64,000 bases of DNA from Thermoproteota archaeon (GCA_027492035.1 JAOZFT010000004.1:597249-661248), one strand, 5' to 3'. Positions 40,604 to 50,515 are shown, numbered from the stretch's first letter. The notes: generated by a model not told the origin, from the letters alone. Numbers and translations: made by a program.

Positions 40604-41796
40604 GAAAATCTGTTTTCTCTTTGTTATGTTCAGCAGGGTTCTTTGCGATAGCCAGTTCAACAATGTCCAAATCCCCAACCTTGCCTCTTTTCGCTGAAAG
40701 TTTAGGCTTACATAGCAGCGAGATAGGTTTGGTGGCTGCAGCTTCTACAATCACTGGAATCATTGTAAACCTTGTAACTGGCACATTTTCTGATTTATAC
40801 GGCAGAAAAAAATTGCTTGTAGCTTCTGGTGTGTTTTTCGCTACAGCTCCTTTCATGTACCTCTTTGTAAATGACAGTTTAGGTTTAACTTTCGTTAGAG
40901 TGTATCATGGAATAGCAACTGCAACTTTTATGCCTGTATCACTGGCAACAGTGGCAGATATGTATGTTGAAGACAGGGGAGAAAAAATAGGGCTTTTCTC
41001 TTCAGCAACACTCCTAGGTAGACTTTTAGCTCCCACAGCAGCTGGTTTATTGATAGCATTCAAAGGATTTTCTGAAGCGTATTTTATTTGTGGAATAATT
41101 GGAGTGTTTACATTGATTTTACTAACAATTATGCCGCAGCCGAAAAGAAAGGTTTCAAACAAGGAAACAACCTTAAAAGGGAAGAGGGAGAAGAAGTTAA
41201 ATTTTAGAGATGTAATCCTAAACACGCAACTTTTGCTTCTGGGGCTAATTAATGCAACTATCTATTTTTCAATGCAAGGTTTAGAAACGTTTCTTCCTCT
41301 TTACTTAGAAAAATTCTCTGTTGAAACTTGGAAAATAGGGGTTTTGTTTACTGTTCAATTATTAGTTATCACTGTGTCAAAGCCCTATATGGGGAAGCTT
41401 TCAGATGAACTTGGAAGAACGAAGTTAATAATTGCAGGAATGATACTTATGTCAATGGTTCTCCCTTTTTTCAGCATCTCAACAAATTATTACTCAGTAC
41501 TTATTGTTATTTCAATTTTTGCTTTGACTGTTTCTTTAACTACTGCCTCTCTTACACCTCTAGCTTCTGAAATAGTCCCTACTGGATCTTACGGCACAGC
41601 TATTGGCGTGTTAGAAACAATAAAAGATTTTGGACAGGCTTTAGGGCCCATAGCTACAGGTGTAATATTGGCTACATCCAGTTTCACAAAAGTTTTCTTG
41701 GCAATGGCTGTATTAACTATTTTAATAACCTTACTCTTCACTCTTTACACTTATAAGAAATTAAGAGCCAATAATTCATTTTATTTAGTCATTTAA
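40600..41796 (+). CDS. Major facilitator superfamily transporter
   Basis: About 12 TM helices; GTFSDLYGRKKLLVASG and GKLSDELGRTKLIIAGM MFS loop motifs; overlaps the ChrB-like stop by 4 bp. Confidence 0.93.
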   Translation: MRKSVFSLLCSAGFFAIASSTMSKSPTLPLFAESLGLHSSEIGLVAAASTITGIIVNLVTGTFSDLYGRKKLLVASGVFFATAPFMYLFVNDSLGLTFVRVYHGIATATFMPVSLATVADMYVEDRGEKIGLFSSATLLGRLLAPTAAGLLIAFKGFSEAYFICGIIGVFTLILLTIMPQPKRKVSNKETTLKGKREKKLNFRDVILNTQLLLLGLINATIYFSMQGLETFLPLYLEKFSVETWKIGVLFTVQLLVITVSKPYMGKLSDELGRTKLIIAGMILMSMVLPFFSISTNYYSVLIVISIFALTVSLTTASLTPLASEIVPTGSYGTAIGVLETIKDFGQALGPIATGVILATSSFTKVFLAMAVLTILITLLFTLYTYKKLRANNSFYLVI

Positions 41797-41834
41797 ACTT
41801 GTAACTATAATCTAAAGGGGTCTTTTTTCTACTT

Positions 41835-42974
41835 TTATTTTGAGTGAAATAAGTAAATGATTAAATAGAGCTTGGATATTTTTCCGTTTGCAGGGATTTC
41901 TGAATACGTTTTCAAGTTACTAATTTCACTTGTTTCGTCTCCCCTAGAAATTAAAATAAAAAAGCTCCTTTTCCCTGTTTCCCTCGATATTGTTCCGTTA
42001 AAGAAACTTACCACCTCCCTTAGGGGTTCCTGGTCAATTCTGCTAAAGCTTTCGTTTGTTATCTCCTCTTTTAAAACATTCCCTAAAAAGGATTTCAATG
42101 AAGAAAAATTACGGAACTCATTTAGTTCCAAAATTTCCTGTTTCTTTGTTAAGTTCATTAATGGAATAAAAGAGACTATCCCCTTTTCTATTTTTACTAA
42201 ATATAAAGGCTGCCCTGCAAAAAAATTTTCATTAATTACCAACTTCCCCTGATCAAAAGAAATTTTTGGCATGGAAACTGTTTTAATTAATGCCTCGTAC
42301 TTTAAACTAGTAAAGAGTTCACCTTTGTACTTAATTCCTCCCTCGTTTACTTTTAAATGCTGCCACATAAAAGTATTGGTTTTTGTTTGTAAGAAATGGC
42401 AAGATAAAGGAGTCGCTTCCGGAACTGACCCGCTTAAGTAACCATTAGGAAGCGAAACCTTCACTTTAATTTCAGCTTCTTTCTCTGAAGAAATCAAAAT
42501 TTCACCTATCAACTTATCTAAGCTGGAATTCCCTACTCCCTTTTCCCCACCCGTACCCCTAATTATCAAGCATGCTTCAACAATTTTTATAGTTAATTTC
42601 GGGTTAGAAACTTTATTCACTTCTTTCCATTGTTCTAAACCAAACAGTTCAAGTAAGGGTTGGAAAGAGGTTTCACAGGAGTTAGTAACTAACCCATATG
42701 CGCCGTTTACTGCAAAAAGTAAACTGATAAAGAATAAAAGGATGAATAATCCACTAAACACTTCATAATATTTTCTCCAAACCTTAGCTAAAACAGGAAA
42801 CCTTAAAAGTTTAAATGAAACTTTTGCTCTCATTCTTTCCTCAAAGTTTGCTTCACATTTCCTGAAAGTAACCTTTCTAAAGGTGCATTTAAATGCTTCT
42901 TTCAGCCACCACCGGTATTTAGCCGAAAAAACACTTAAAATAGAAAACACTATTAAAGAAGCAAAACACAGCAA
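41835..42974 (-). CDS. Membrane protein with conserved WWLKEAFKCTFRKVTFRKC-type module, unknown function
   Basis: N-terminal TM, C-x9-C basic segment, second TM LFILLFFISLLFAVNGAYGL, long soluble domain. Confidence 0.7.
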   Translation of the reverse strand: MLCFASLIVFSILSVFSAKYRWWLKEAFKCTFRKVTFRKCEANFEERMRAKVSFKLLRFPVLAKVWRKYYEVFSGLFILLFFISLLFAVNGAYGLVTNSCETSFQPLLELFGLEQWKEVNKVSNPKLTIKIVEACLIIRGTGGEKGVGNSSLDKLIGEILISSEKEAEIKVKVSLPNGYLSGSVPEATPLSCHFLQTKTNTFMWQHLKVNEGGIKYKGELFTSLKYEALIKTVSMPKISFDQGKLVINENFFAGQPLYLVKIEKGIVSFIPLMNLTKKQEILELNEFRNFSSLKSFLGNVLKEEITNESFSRIDQEPLREVVSFFNGTISRETGKRSFFILISRGDETSEISNLKTYSEIPANGKISKLYLIIYLFHSK

Positions 42975-43034
42975 GGTTTTTACCTCCTTAATAAAATGGT
43001 TTCCTCTTTAAAAAAGGGTGGAGGATTTTTAAAT

Positions 43035-44258
43035 TTAGTAAACCCTTATTTTTCCTCCTGAGAGGTCTTTAATAAATTTCTTCATCCTATTTGTTTCAAG
43101 ACTTTGCATGACTCTTTCCTCTGCCTCTTTTTTGGCTTCATTGAAGTTAACCCCCTTATTCACTGAAAGGTAAACATCAGCAAGCTTAGGTTCGTTAATG
43201 GGTCTACCGATTTCACTCACTAACCAAACGTAAACCTCCTTTACTCCATTCACTGACCTATAAACTTCACTGGCTAGTTTATGGGTTAAAACGTTGTAAA
43301 TCTTGCCGACATGGCTTACAGGGTTCTTACCTGCAGCTGCTTCGTTACTCACAGGCCTTTGTAAAGGAATCAATCCATTAACTCTATTTCCCCTTCCCAC
43401 CTCTCCAGAGTCAGCGTCTTCAGCTGAAGTACCTAAAAGGGTTAAATAGGTTCCAGCTTCTCCCCTACCTTCTAAATCCAAAGTATTAAAACTTATTTCA
43501 AATTCTAAACCAGAGTTACCCTCTAAATAATTATTTATTTCTCCCAAAACTTCCCTTTTTCTTCTGAAATACTCCTTCTCACTTTCAATGTAGGAAGCAA
43601 CCAAAGGCATGGCTATAGTTAAATTAACTCTGTTTCCTCTCCTAACAGCCATTATCTTCACATCTTCACCTGTTTCGGGAAAAGCTAACTTGAAAGGTTT
43701 AGAATTAAGGTACTGCTCAAGGCTCAAAACCAATTTTTCTGTTTCAGTTAAGGGGGCGTAACCTACTGCTGCTGATGTGTCATTAGCTCCCAGTAATTGA
43801 GACTTCCTTGAAAAAATATCAACTAAGGCTTGAGACCCTTGCTTTATCTCTACTTGATACTTTAAATGCTTATCTGGGTCAATGAATCTAAAGTTTTCTT
43901 TTAACCACTGCTTAGCTGAATTTACCGCTATTTCCTCCACAGGTATGGTTTCGTTTTCTGTTTTTGAGATTGCTCTGTCACCGAAAACTAAAAGCATAGG
44001 CTCCAACACCTTTCCTCCCCCAAAATGTTTTTTTACATGCCCTGCGGAAAGAAGGCCTTTGTCGATGTTGTGGTGGAGAATTGTTCCGAATCTTTTCAAG
44101 TATTCTTTGCATAACTCAATGGAAACCCTCTCCATTATTGCGTCACAAATATAGTCAGGGTGACCTAATCCCTTCCTTTCAACTATTTCAAATGGCATTT
44201 CAGCAACAGGTAAATTTCTTGATTCAAAAACGTCAACTTTAACCATTATAATCACCAA
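43035..44258 (-). CDS. mat: S-adenosylmethionine synthetase, archaeal type
   Basis: ERKGLGHPDYICDAIMERVSIEL, HNIDKGLLSAGHVKKHFGGG, GRGNRVNGLIPLQRPVSNEAAAGKNPVSHVGKIYN. Confidence 0.97.
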   Translation of the reverse strand: MVIIMVKVDVFESRNLPVAEMPFEIVERKGLGHPDYICDAIMERVSIELCKEYLKRFGTILHHNIDKGLLSAGHVKKHFGGGKVLEPMLLVFGDRAISKTENETIPVEEIAVNSAKQWLKENFRFIDPDKHLKYQVEIKQGSQALVDIFSRKSQLLGANDTSAAVGYAPLTETEKLVLSLEQYLNSKPFKLAFPETGEDVKIMAVRRGNRVNLTIAMPLVASYIESEKEYFRRKREVLGEINNYLEGNSGLEFEISFNTLDLEGRGEAGTYLTLLGTSAEDADSGEVGRGNRVNGLIPLQRPVSNEAAAGKNPVSHVGKIYNVLTHKLASEVYRSVNGVKEVYVWLVSEIGRPINEPKLADVYLSVNKGVNFNEAKKEAEERVMQSLETNRMKKFIKDLSGGKIRVY

Positions 44259-44449
44259 AACAGGTTTCTTTATCGATAAACTATGTTCTTTCCTGTTTGA
44301 GAACGGTTTAGATTGGGAAATTTAAAAACATTACTGACTGAAATATTCCAGAAAGAATATCTTTAAAACATTTGAAAGCAGTTGCCTAAAATCTTCATCA
44401 GGTTATTGTTGGTATAAACAGATGTAGGATAAAAGAGTTGTTGCATAAA

Positions 44450-45000
44450 CAACAATTCGGTATAAGTAGCGCCAGCATTCACGAGCCTCGTTTACCCCCT
44501 ATTATGCCTCCTACGAAGGCAAAATTACGAAGTAATTTGAGCTGCAAGCTGTTTTTATTATATTACCCATTTTATTTTCCTTCATATCAAGCGAATTGGT
44601 TTTGATTGTCTCAATTGTTCTAATCGTAAATTTGTATTTATTCAACATTCCGGTAGGAAGCATTAATAAATTCTGAAGCAACAGTGTTCTTACGCTTCTA
44701 GGGAAAACTCAGAGCATATTTAATAAAGAAAATAGTTTTCCTGGCCAACCACAACTATATCATAAAATTCCTTGGTTAATCTCCAGGATAAATTCAAATC
44801 TTCTTTATCTCTGCAGTGACTCGCCCTAGTAATACATAAAAAGCTGGATACCCGGCAAATATGGCTTAATAAATCTTTATGGCTTCCAGCACTGAGACCA
44901 CTTGCTTCCTGGTTGAGGTCTTTTGTAAAACATTTGTTTGACAGCCGAGATAAATACTCTTTGACCCAAGTTTGGTTTAAAAATACTTTTTATGGAAAAC
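44450..45000 (-). mobile_element. Possible decayed TnpB (IS605 OrfB)-like remnant
   Basis: Minus-strand open stretch from about 44978 down to a stop at 44720 reads NQTWVKEYLSRLSNKCFTKDLNQEASGLSAGSHKDLLSHICRVSSFLCITRASHCRDKEDLNLSWRLTKEFYDIVVVGQENYFLY*; resembles the TnpB pattern (KDfxhKLSxxLvkeyDvIVVEdL). Further down, GVNEAR resembles TnpB C-termini. By-eye similarity only. Confidence 0.28.
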
Positions 45001-45350
45001 GCACTTAATGAAAAATTCGATGAGGAATCGCCATTAACTAAAAAGGATCTGATTGATTATAGTGTAAAAAGTGTAAAAACCATTTAGCTTGTTTCTTCTC
45101 TACTGAAGTAACTATAAAACACAAGCTGGTTTTTAATGTTTCTTTGCTATCTACTGAAGAGGAGCTGTTCGTTTCACACATCCTTTTTCCAACAGTCATC
45201 TATTCCCTGTTTTAAGTTTTTAAAGAACTCTTTAAATTGAAAAAATTTAAAATTTTCCGGTGAAAAGTATCATGCAAGAGCGATTTAATTACCCAAAATT
45301 TTTCTCAGCTTGCCCTTGCCTTTTTTTTATACAACTTTTAAAAAAGGGGA

Positions 45351-46691
45351 TTGAACCTGGTTTTTGGAGGGTTTATTTTGAACGGAGTGAACATACCTTT
45401 TGACTTCCTGGGTTTCATCCAGCCTTTCCTACCTTTGATACTGACGGCTTTCGTAGTGGCTTTGCTTGTGCAAATAATTAATGCTTTCACCAAAGACAGA
45501 GTAATTAAACTTTTTGACAGTAACTGGGTTGTTCTTCTTTTTTCTAGTTCAGAGGGTCAGGAAGAAACTTTCTTTGGTAGGCTGCGCACCCCTGCTAGAG
45601 GGAAAGGGTTTGAAATATTCTTTCCTCCTGAAGGGATAAGAAACCCTGAAAGGTTAATTTCCTTCCTTGTCAACATGCATAAAGAAACAGGTGATATTAA
45701 ATACCGTGAATCAGCTGAAAAAATCTTTAACAATTTAAAAGAGAAAGGTAAATTTGAAAATTACCGGAATGTGGATGAAGTTAAAGAAAACCCGTTCTTA
45801 AACCCTTCTCAGGCTTCAAGGAAAATATGGGAAAACGAATTAAAGAATGTTTATTCGCTGATAAGGTTCAAGGACAGTTTAGATGAGAAAGAAATCCTCG
45901 AAAGAAAAGAAGAATTGAACAGAATTTATCATCCTTCATGGTTAAGAAAAACAAAAAGGAAAATATACAACGCCTTAAGTTTCGTCAAAAACAAGTTCAG
46001 TCAAGCCCTATCCAGTGCCTTAACTCCTCTCTCCCCCTACTTACCGACCGACTTAAAGAAAACAATTGAAAAATACGAAAAAGAAGCTGTTTCAAAAATA
46101 GGTTCAGATTATGAACCCTTACTGGAAAACAGCATCGGTAACCTAGTCATAGTGTCAGTTAAAAACCCTAAAGGAGGAACTGAACTTTACCAAGGTATCC
46201 TCCGAGAATACTCAAAAGATTACTTGGCAATTTATGACATATATTACAAAGTAAGTGGAGGAACAAGTTTATTGATTGAGAAACAGGAAGAAATTATTCA
46301 CCAAAGCAAAACACAGTTCCTAAACACTAAGCTGCGAAGAAACAGGAACAATATAATCTTAGAAGTGCGAAAGGATGGTTTAAACCTCAAAATTAAAAAT
46401 GTTTCAAATGAAGCTATCCGTTTGAACAAAGTCGAAATTGAAGGAACGAAAGAGGTCCCTCTCCAAGAGAAAGTACTTCAACCAGGTGAAGAAATACAGG
46501 TAAGTTTCGACTCTCCCATGGAAAATAAAAAATTCTCTATCAGTTATGAAATGGTGAAGAAAGCAGACGTGATCTGGCCCAGGGATAAAGCTACAGTGAT
46601 AGGTTTAGGGGAACCTGTCGCAAACTTAATCGATAAACTTCTTTTGTTTAGAAACCTTAAAAATCTAGGAAATCGTAAAGAAAAAATTTAA
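45351..46691 (+). CDS. Membrane-anchored protein of unknown function
   Basis: 446 aa; N-terminal TM FLPLILTAFVVALLVQIINAF; motif LLENSIGNLVIVSVKNPKGGTELYQGILREYSKDYLAIYDI. Confidence 0.8.
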   Translation: MNLVFGGFILNGVNIPFDFLGFIQPFLPLILTAFVVALLVQIINAFTKDRVIKLFDSNWVVLLFSSSEGQEETFFGRLRTPARGKGFEIFFPPEGIRNPERLISFLVNMHKETGDIKYRESAEKIFNNLKEKGKFENYRNVDEVKENPFLNPSQASRKIWENELKNVYSLIRFKDSLDEKEILERKEELNRIYHPSWLRKTKRKIYNALSFVKNKFSQALSSALTPLSPYLPTDLKKTIEKYEKEAVSKIGSDYEPLLENSIGNLVIVSVKNPKGGTELYQGILREYSKDYLAIYDIYYKVSGGTSLLIEKQEEIIHQSKTQFLNTKLRRNRNNIILEVRKDGLNLKIKNVSNEAIRLNKVEIEGTKEVPLQEKVLQPGEEIQVSFDSPMENKKFSISYEMVKKADVIWPRDKATVIGLGEPVANLIDKLLLFRNLKNLGNRKEKI

Positions 46692-47486
46692 CAGTTTCTT
46701 ACACTTCACTATATCCCCCAACTTATGTAGTTCAACAATCAAGGGACCTGAGTAACTGCATTCCTTGATTTCTTTAAACAAAGATTTGAAGTCTATGTTT
46801 CCTTCACCTATTAATAAGTGTTCATCGTTTTCCCCGTTGTTGTCATGGACATGGATGTTTACGATTTCACTTTTGAAAGTTCTGAAGTAGGTAAGTGGGT
46901 TGCCGAAAGTGTTAGCATGGCCAACGTCCAAAGTAAATTTACACCCTGTACCCCTAATTACCTCCCTTATTTCTTCAGGATAACCTGTAAATGTGTAATC
47001 TGATGTTTTGTGACTGTTTTCTACCGATAACTGCACCCCCAATTCTTGAGCAAACAAATTAAGTCTTCTAACTCTTCTAATTGCTTCTTTTTCGGCTTTT
47101 TCTTTCCATTCCAATGGATAATCACGTGAATACTCGCCAAAGTGGAAAGTAACTAAATTAATGTTCAAAGTGTTAGCTGCTTCAATTGTTTCACGAATAA
47201 TTTTCTCAGAAGCTTCAGCTATGTCTCTATTCAATGAAGCAATGTTTAAATCAATATAAGGGGCATGGATAAAATACTTTAGCTTAAATGACTCAAGCAA
47301 AGGGGCTATTTTTCTTACTTCGCCTTGGTTTAAAAGCCTTAAAAGGTTCAATTCATCAAGTTTAAGTTCGAAAGAGCTATATCCAAGCTTTTCAGCGAAA
47401 TCCAATAAGTAACTAAGAGATTTACCCATTTTAACATACATAGATACTCCTATCAACATGTTTGTAACACTCCACAACCTTAACAC
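46665..47486 (-). CDS. Sugar phosphate isomerase/epimerase-like (AP endonuclease 2/xylose isomerase TIM barrel)
   Basis: FIHAPYIDLNIASLN, VTFHFGEYSRDYPLEW, LSVENSHKT, FTLDVGHANTFGNP, NIHVHDNNGENDEHLLIGEGNIDFKSL. Confidence 0.88.
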   Translation of the reverse strand: MLRLWSVTNMLIGVSMYVKMGKSLSYLLDFAEKLGYSSFELKLDELNLLRLLNQGEVRKIAPLLESFKLKYFIHAPYIDLNIASLNRDIAEASEKIIRETIEAANTLNINLVTFHFGEYSRDYPLEWKEKAEKEAIRRVRRLNLFAQELGVQLSVENSHKTSDYTFTGYPEEIREVIRGTGCKFTLDVGHANTFGNPLTYFRTFKSEIVNIHVHDNNGENDEHLLIGEGNIDFKSLFKEIKECSYSGPLIVELHKLGDIVKCKKLLNFFFTIS

Positions 47487-47596
47487 TTTTAAAGGAAAAA
47501 AAAGGAAAAGAAACTCTTCTTCCTACTCCCTTAAAATTCCTCTTAAAGATAAATTTAAATTCCTTCTATATCATTTTGTAAAATTAAATTTTCTAG

Positions 47597-48571
47597 GTGG
47601 AAAAATTGTGCAGTAGCTTTGTTTTAGAGCCCTCCTACTACTTAACCATAAAAAAGGTTGAAGTCGGTAAGAGAGGTGAAAAACATCTTCTCCCCTTTTA
47701 TGAAGGTTACAAAATTAAAAAAACCCCTAAAACTTATTACCTAGGTTATTGTGCCTTTGAAAAAAAATATGTTGAAGATTCCACCCAAAAAACTATAAAA
47801 TTTTTTTATCCATTAATCATCACTTTAAAAAATGGTGGATTTGTTCCGTGTTTCCCCAACTACTCTTTCCGCTTACCTTATCTCAAAGAGGAACTAGTTA
47901 AGGAAATAATTGAGAAAATAAGGGAGAAAATTCTTTATGCACCAAACGCCTTAAAAAACTCGGTTTATCCCCTTCAACAAAACAGACTTTCTCCGCAGCA
48001 AATGGAAATAATAAATTTGCTGAATCAAGAGGTTTTTTACGGTTTCAAAGAAAAAATTGGGGTAATGAACAATGAAGCTTACATAGCAGAAATTGAGAAA
48101 AGGTTGAGGTCGAAAGGGAGATACGTGGCTGACTGGTATGAATTTAAACGTTCATTTTATGTTGAAGACCAGAAAATTAACCTTTTAGCGCGTGGAAACA
48201 TGGGAAAAATGAAGACAGGGTTCCTAGCTAAATTTTTCGCTAAAATGATTATTCCCCAATGGGAGACAATGGCTGTTGTTTTGTTTTCGGATGAAGAAAT
48301 AAATGTGAAAAAATTTATTTCTTTTAAAGAAAAAATTAAAAGTTACATGGATTCAGAAGACATAAAATGGGCATGGGTTAACATAACTTCTAAGAAAATA
48401 GGTTTAGACACTGTTGCGTATGTTGAAAATTATTTGAAGCCAGAGATAGGGGTATTTCTTACTGACTTAACGAGGAAAGAAATGAAATATAATCCTGTAC
48501 CTATCATGAACTGGGGAAAGAGAATTTTCAAGGTTAAATTGGAGTCCGTATTCTTTAAAAGCCTTAATTAA
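47597..48571 (+). CDS. Uncharacterised protein (possible nuclease-like, unproven)
   Basis: 324 aa; no recognised family; 45 bp upstream of the XPD-like helicase on the same strand. Confidence 0.75.
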   Translation: MEKLCSSFVLEPSYYLTIKKVEVGKRGEKHLLPFYEGYKIKKTPKTYYLGYCAFEKKYVEDSTQKTIKFFYPLIITLKNGGFVPCFPNYSFRLPYLKEELVKEIIEKIREKILYAPNALKNSVYPLQQNRLSPQQMEIINLLNQEVFYGFKEKIGVMNNEAYIAEIEKRLRSKGRYVADWYEFKRSFYVEDQKINLLARGNMGKMKTGFLAKFFAKMIIPQWETMAVVLFSDEEINVKKFISFKEKIKSYMDSEDIKWAWVNITSKKIGLDTVAYVENYLKPEIGVFLTDLTRKEMKYNPVPIMNWGKRIFKVKLESVFFKSLN

Positions 48572-48616
48572 ACAAAAAAAATTGAAAGGAAAAATTTAAT
48601 ATTTCCAAGTGGATTC

Positions 48617-50515
48617 TTGGTAAAGAGGATTTTCAGAGTAAGGGCAGTAGATTCTAAAAGCCATGGTGGTTCCTTGGATCCTTTCATGAAATTGTTCCCC
48701 TACAAACCAAGGGAGTATCAAGTTGAAACTATGCGTTTCATTACGTCAATAATTAGGAGAAAAAATATTTGTCTTCATGCCCCCACAGGTTTCGGTAAAA
48801 CCCCTTTGATACTGGCCTCCCTCCTCTCAATTATCGAAAATGGAGGAGGAAAAATTATTTGGGCTGTAAGAACAGGTAACGAAACAGACAGACCAATAGA
48901 AGAACTGAAAAAAATCAATGAACATACAAGGAAAAAATTTTTCGGTTTATCCTTTAGAGGAAAAAGAGACATGTGCTTACTGGCTAGGGAACTTGGGATA
49001 AGGGGATATGAAGAAGTTACTTTCCTATGCCAAAAAGAAAGGTATAACTGCCCCTTTTACCGTGAAATAAGAGTAAACAAACCAAATAACCCTTTACTTT
49101 ATTCAGAAATCCTTAATTTAGGGAAGGAAAAGGAAACTTGTCCATATTTTCTCCAAAGGAAACTTCTTAAATTCGCTGACGTGATTTCTCTCAGTTACAA
49201 CTACATAGTCTCCCCCCTCTCCTGGTCCCTCAGGAAATCGGTACCTTTCCATTCCTCATTCCTTGTTGTTGATGAGGCCCATAATTTACAGTTCGCTGCA
49301 GGAAACGCTAATTCCTCAAAAATAAGTTTAAGGTCCATCGAAAGAAGTTTGAAAGAACTGGATCTTTTTGAGAAAAATGAAGTTAAGGGGCTCAGAAAAC
49401 TTCTAACCAGGATAAAAGAGGGAATTCTATCTTTATCTGAAGAAATAATAAAGGATGATATTTCATTCAACCCTGCTGAATTTCTTGAAAAAAACAGGGT
49501 CTTTGAAGCCGACTTAGAACTTTTACTTAACCTCGGAAGAAAAATTAAGCTGAAAAAACTTGATGAAGGTAAAGCTCCGGTTTCTTCCATTCACAGAGTA
49601 GCTTCTTTCTGGTTATCTGCCCTCCAAAACTCACACACAGAAGGAATTTCCTTCCTGGTGTTTAAGAAAAAGGGAACTGTTTATGTTGAAATGTGGGATA
49701 TGAGGGCCTCAGAAATTCTTAAAGATATATGGAGTAACTTCCGCAAATGTATTTTCTGTTCAGGTTCTTTAAAACCGATTTCTGCATTTTCAGAAATAAT
49801 TGGTTTAAAAAGTTATGAAAGTAAAGTGATCCCCTCCTTTTTCACCCTTTCCAAAATAAAAACTTACATAATCAAGGGATTAACAACTAAAGGTGAGGAA
49901 TTACCAGCTGAAATGAGGTACCTTTACAGTAAAGCTTTAAAAAAGTTTTTGAGCAGAGCTGAAACAAATGCCGCCGTTTTCACAGCAAGTTATAGGATAC
50001 AGAATGAATTACTTGACTCAATAAATGATGCATCATCCTTTCTTCAAAGAAAAGTCTTTATTGAACGTGAAGATATGAGTGGTGACGAAGGCAGGGAAAT
50101 ACTGAATGAATTTAAAAAATCAGTTCATAAAGGGGAACCATGTGTGTTAGTTGCTCCAATGGGTGGAAGATTTGCAGAGGGTGCAGATTTCCCTGGAGAA
50201 GAACTTGAAAACATTTTCCTTGTAGGGATCCCCTTTGACAAATTGACGAACAGGACTGAACTTTATATCCAGTATTACCAAAAAACTTTCGGTGAAGATA
50301 AGGGAAAGTTCTATGCTTACTTTGTTCCTGCTTTAAGGAGGGCTTCTCAAGCTTTAGGCAGAGCCTTAAGGTCTAAGGAAGATAAAGCCACTTTTGTTTG
50401 TGGCGATGAAAGGTACGGTTTCCGAAATTTTTTCTCCCTTCTTCCTGACTATGTTCAAAGAACTGCGATTCAGGTTTCAGTTCATGAATTCATTGAAAAA
50501 ACAAGCATTCCCTAA
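48617..50515 (+). CDS. XPD/Rad3-family (SF2) helicase with Fe-S cysteines
   Basis: Walker A CLHAPTGFGKTPL, DEAH box VVDEAHNLQF, FeS Cys pattern MCLL...LCQ...NCPF...TCPYF, motif VI QALGRALRS. Confidence 0.93.
   Translation: MVKRIFRVRAVDSKSHGGSLDPFMKLFPYKPREYQVETMRFITSIIRRKNICLHAPTGFGKTPLILASLLSIIENGGGKIIWAVRTGNETDRPIEELKKINEHTRKKFFGLSFRGKRDMCLLARELGIRGYEEVTFLCQKERYNCPFYREIRVNKPNNPLLYSEILNLGKEKETCPYFLQRKLLKFADVISLSYNYIVSPLSWSLRKSVPFHSSFLVVDEAHNLQFAAGNANSSKISLRSIERSLKELDLFEKNEVKGLRKLLTRIKEGILSLSEEIIKDDISFNPAEFLEKNRVFEADLELLLNLGRKIKLKKLDEGKAPVSSIHRVASFWLSALQNSHTEGISFLVFKKKGTVYVEMWDMRASEILKDIWSNFRKCIFCSGSLKPISAFSEIIGLKSYESKVIPSFFTLSKIKTYIIKGLTTKGEELPAEMRYLYSKALKKFLSRAETNAAVFTASYRIQNELLDSINDASSFLQRKVFIEREDMSGDEGREILNEFKKSVHKGEPCVLVAPMGGRFAEGADFPGEELENIFLVGIPFDKLTNRTELYIQYYQKTFGEDKGKFYAYFVPALRRASQALGRALRSKEDKATFVCGDERYGFRNFFSLLPDYVQRTAIQVSVHEFIEKTSIP

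Noticed and set aside
44430-44530. Possible tRNA-like or small-RNA hairpin (GTTGTTGCATAAACAAC)
   Set aside because: Only a short stem; no cloverleaf, T-loop or acceptor stem could be drawn by eye.
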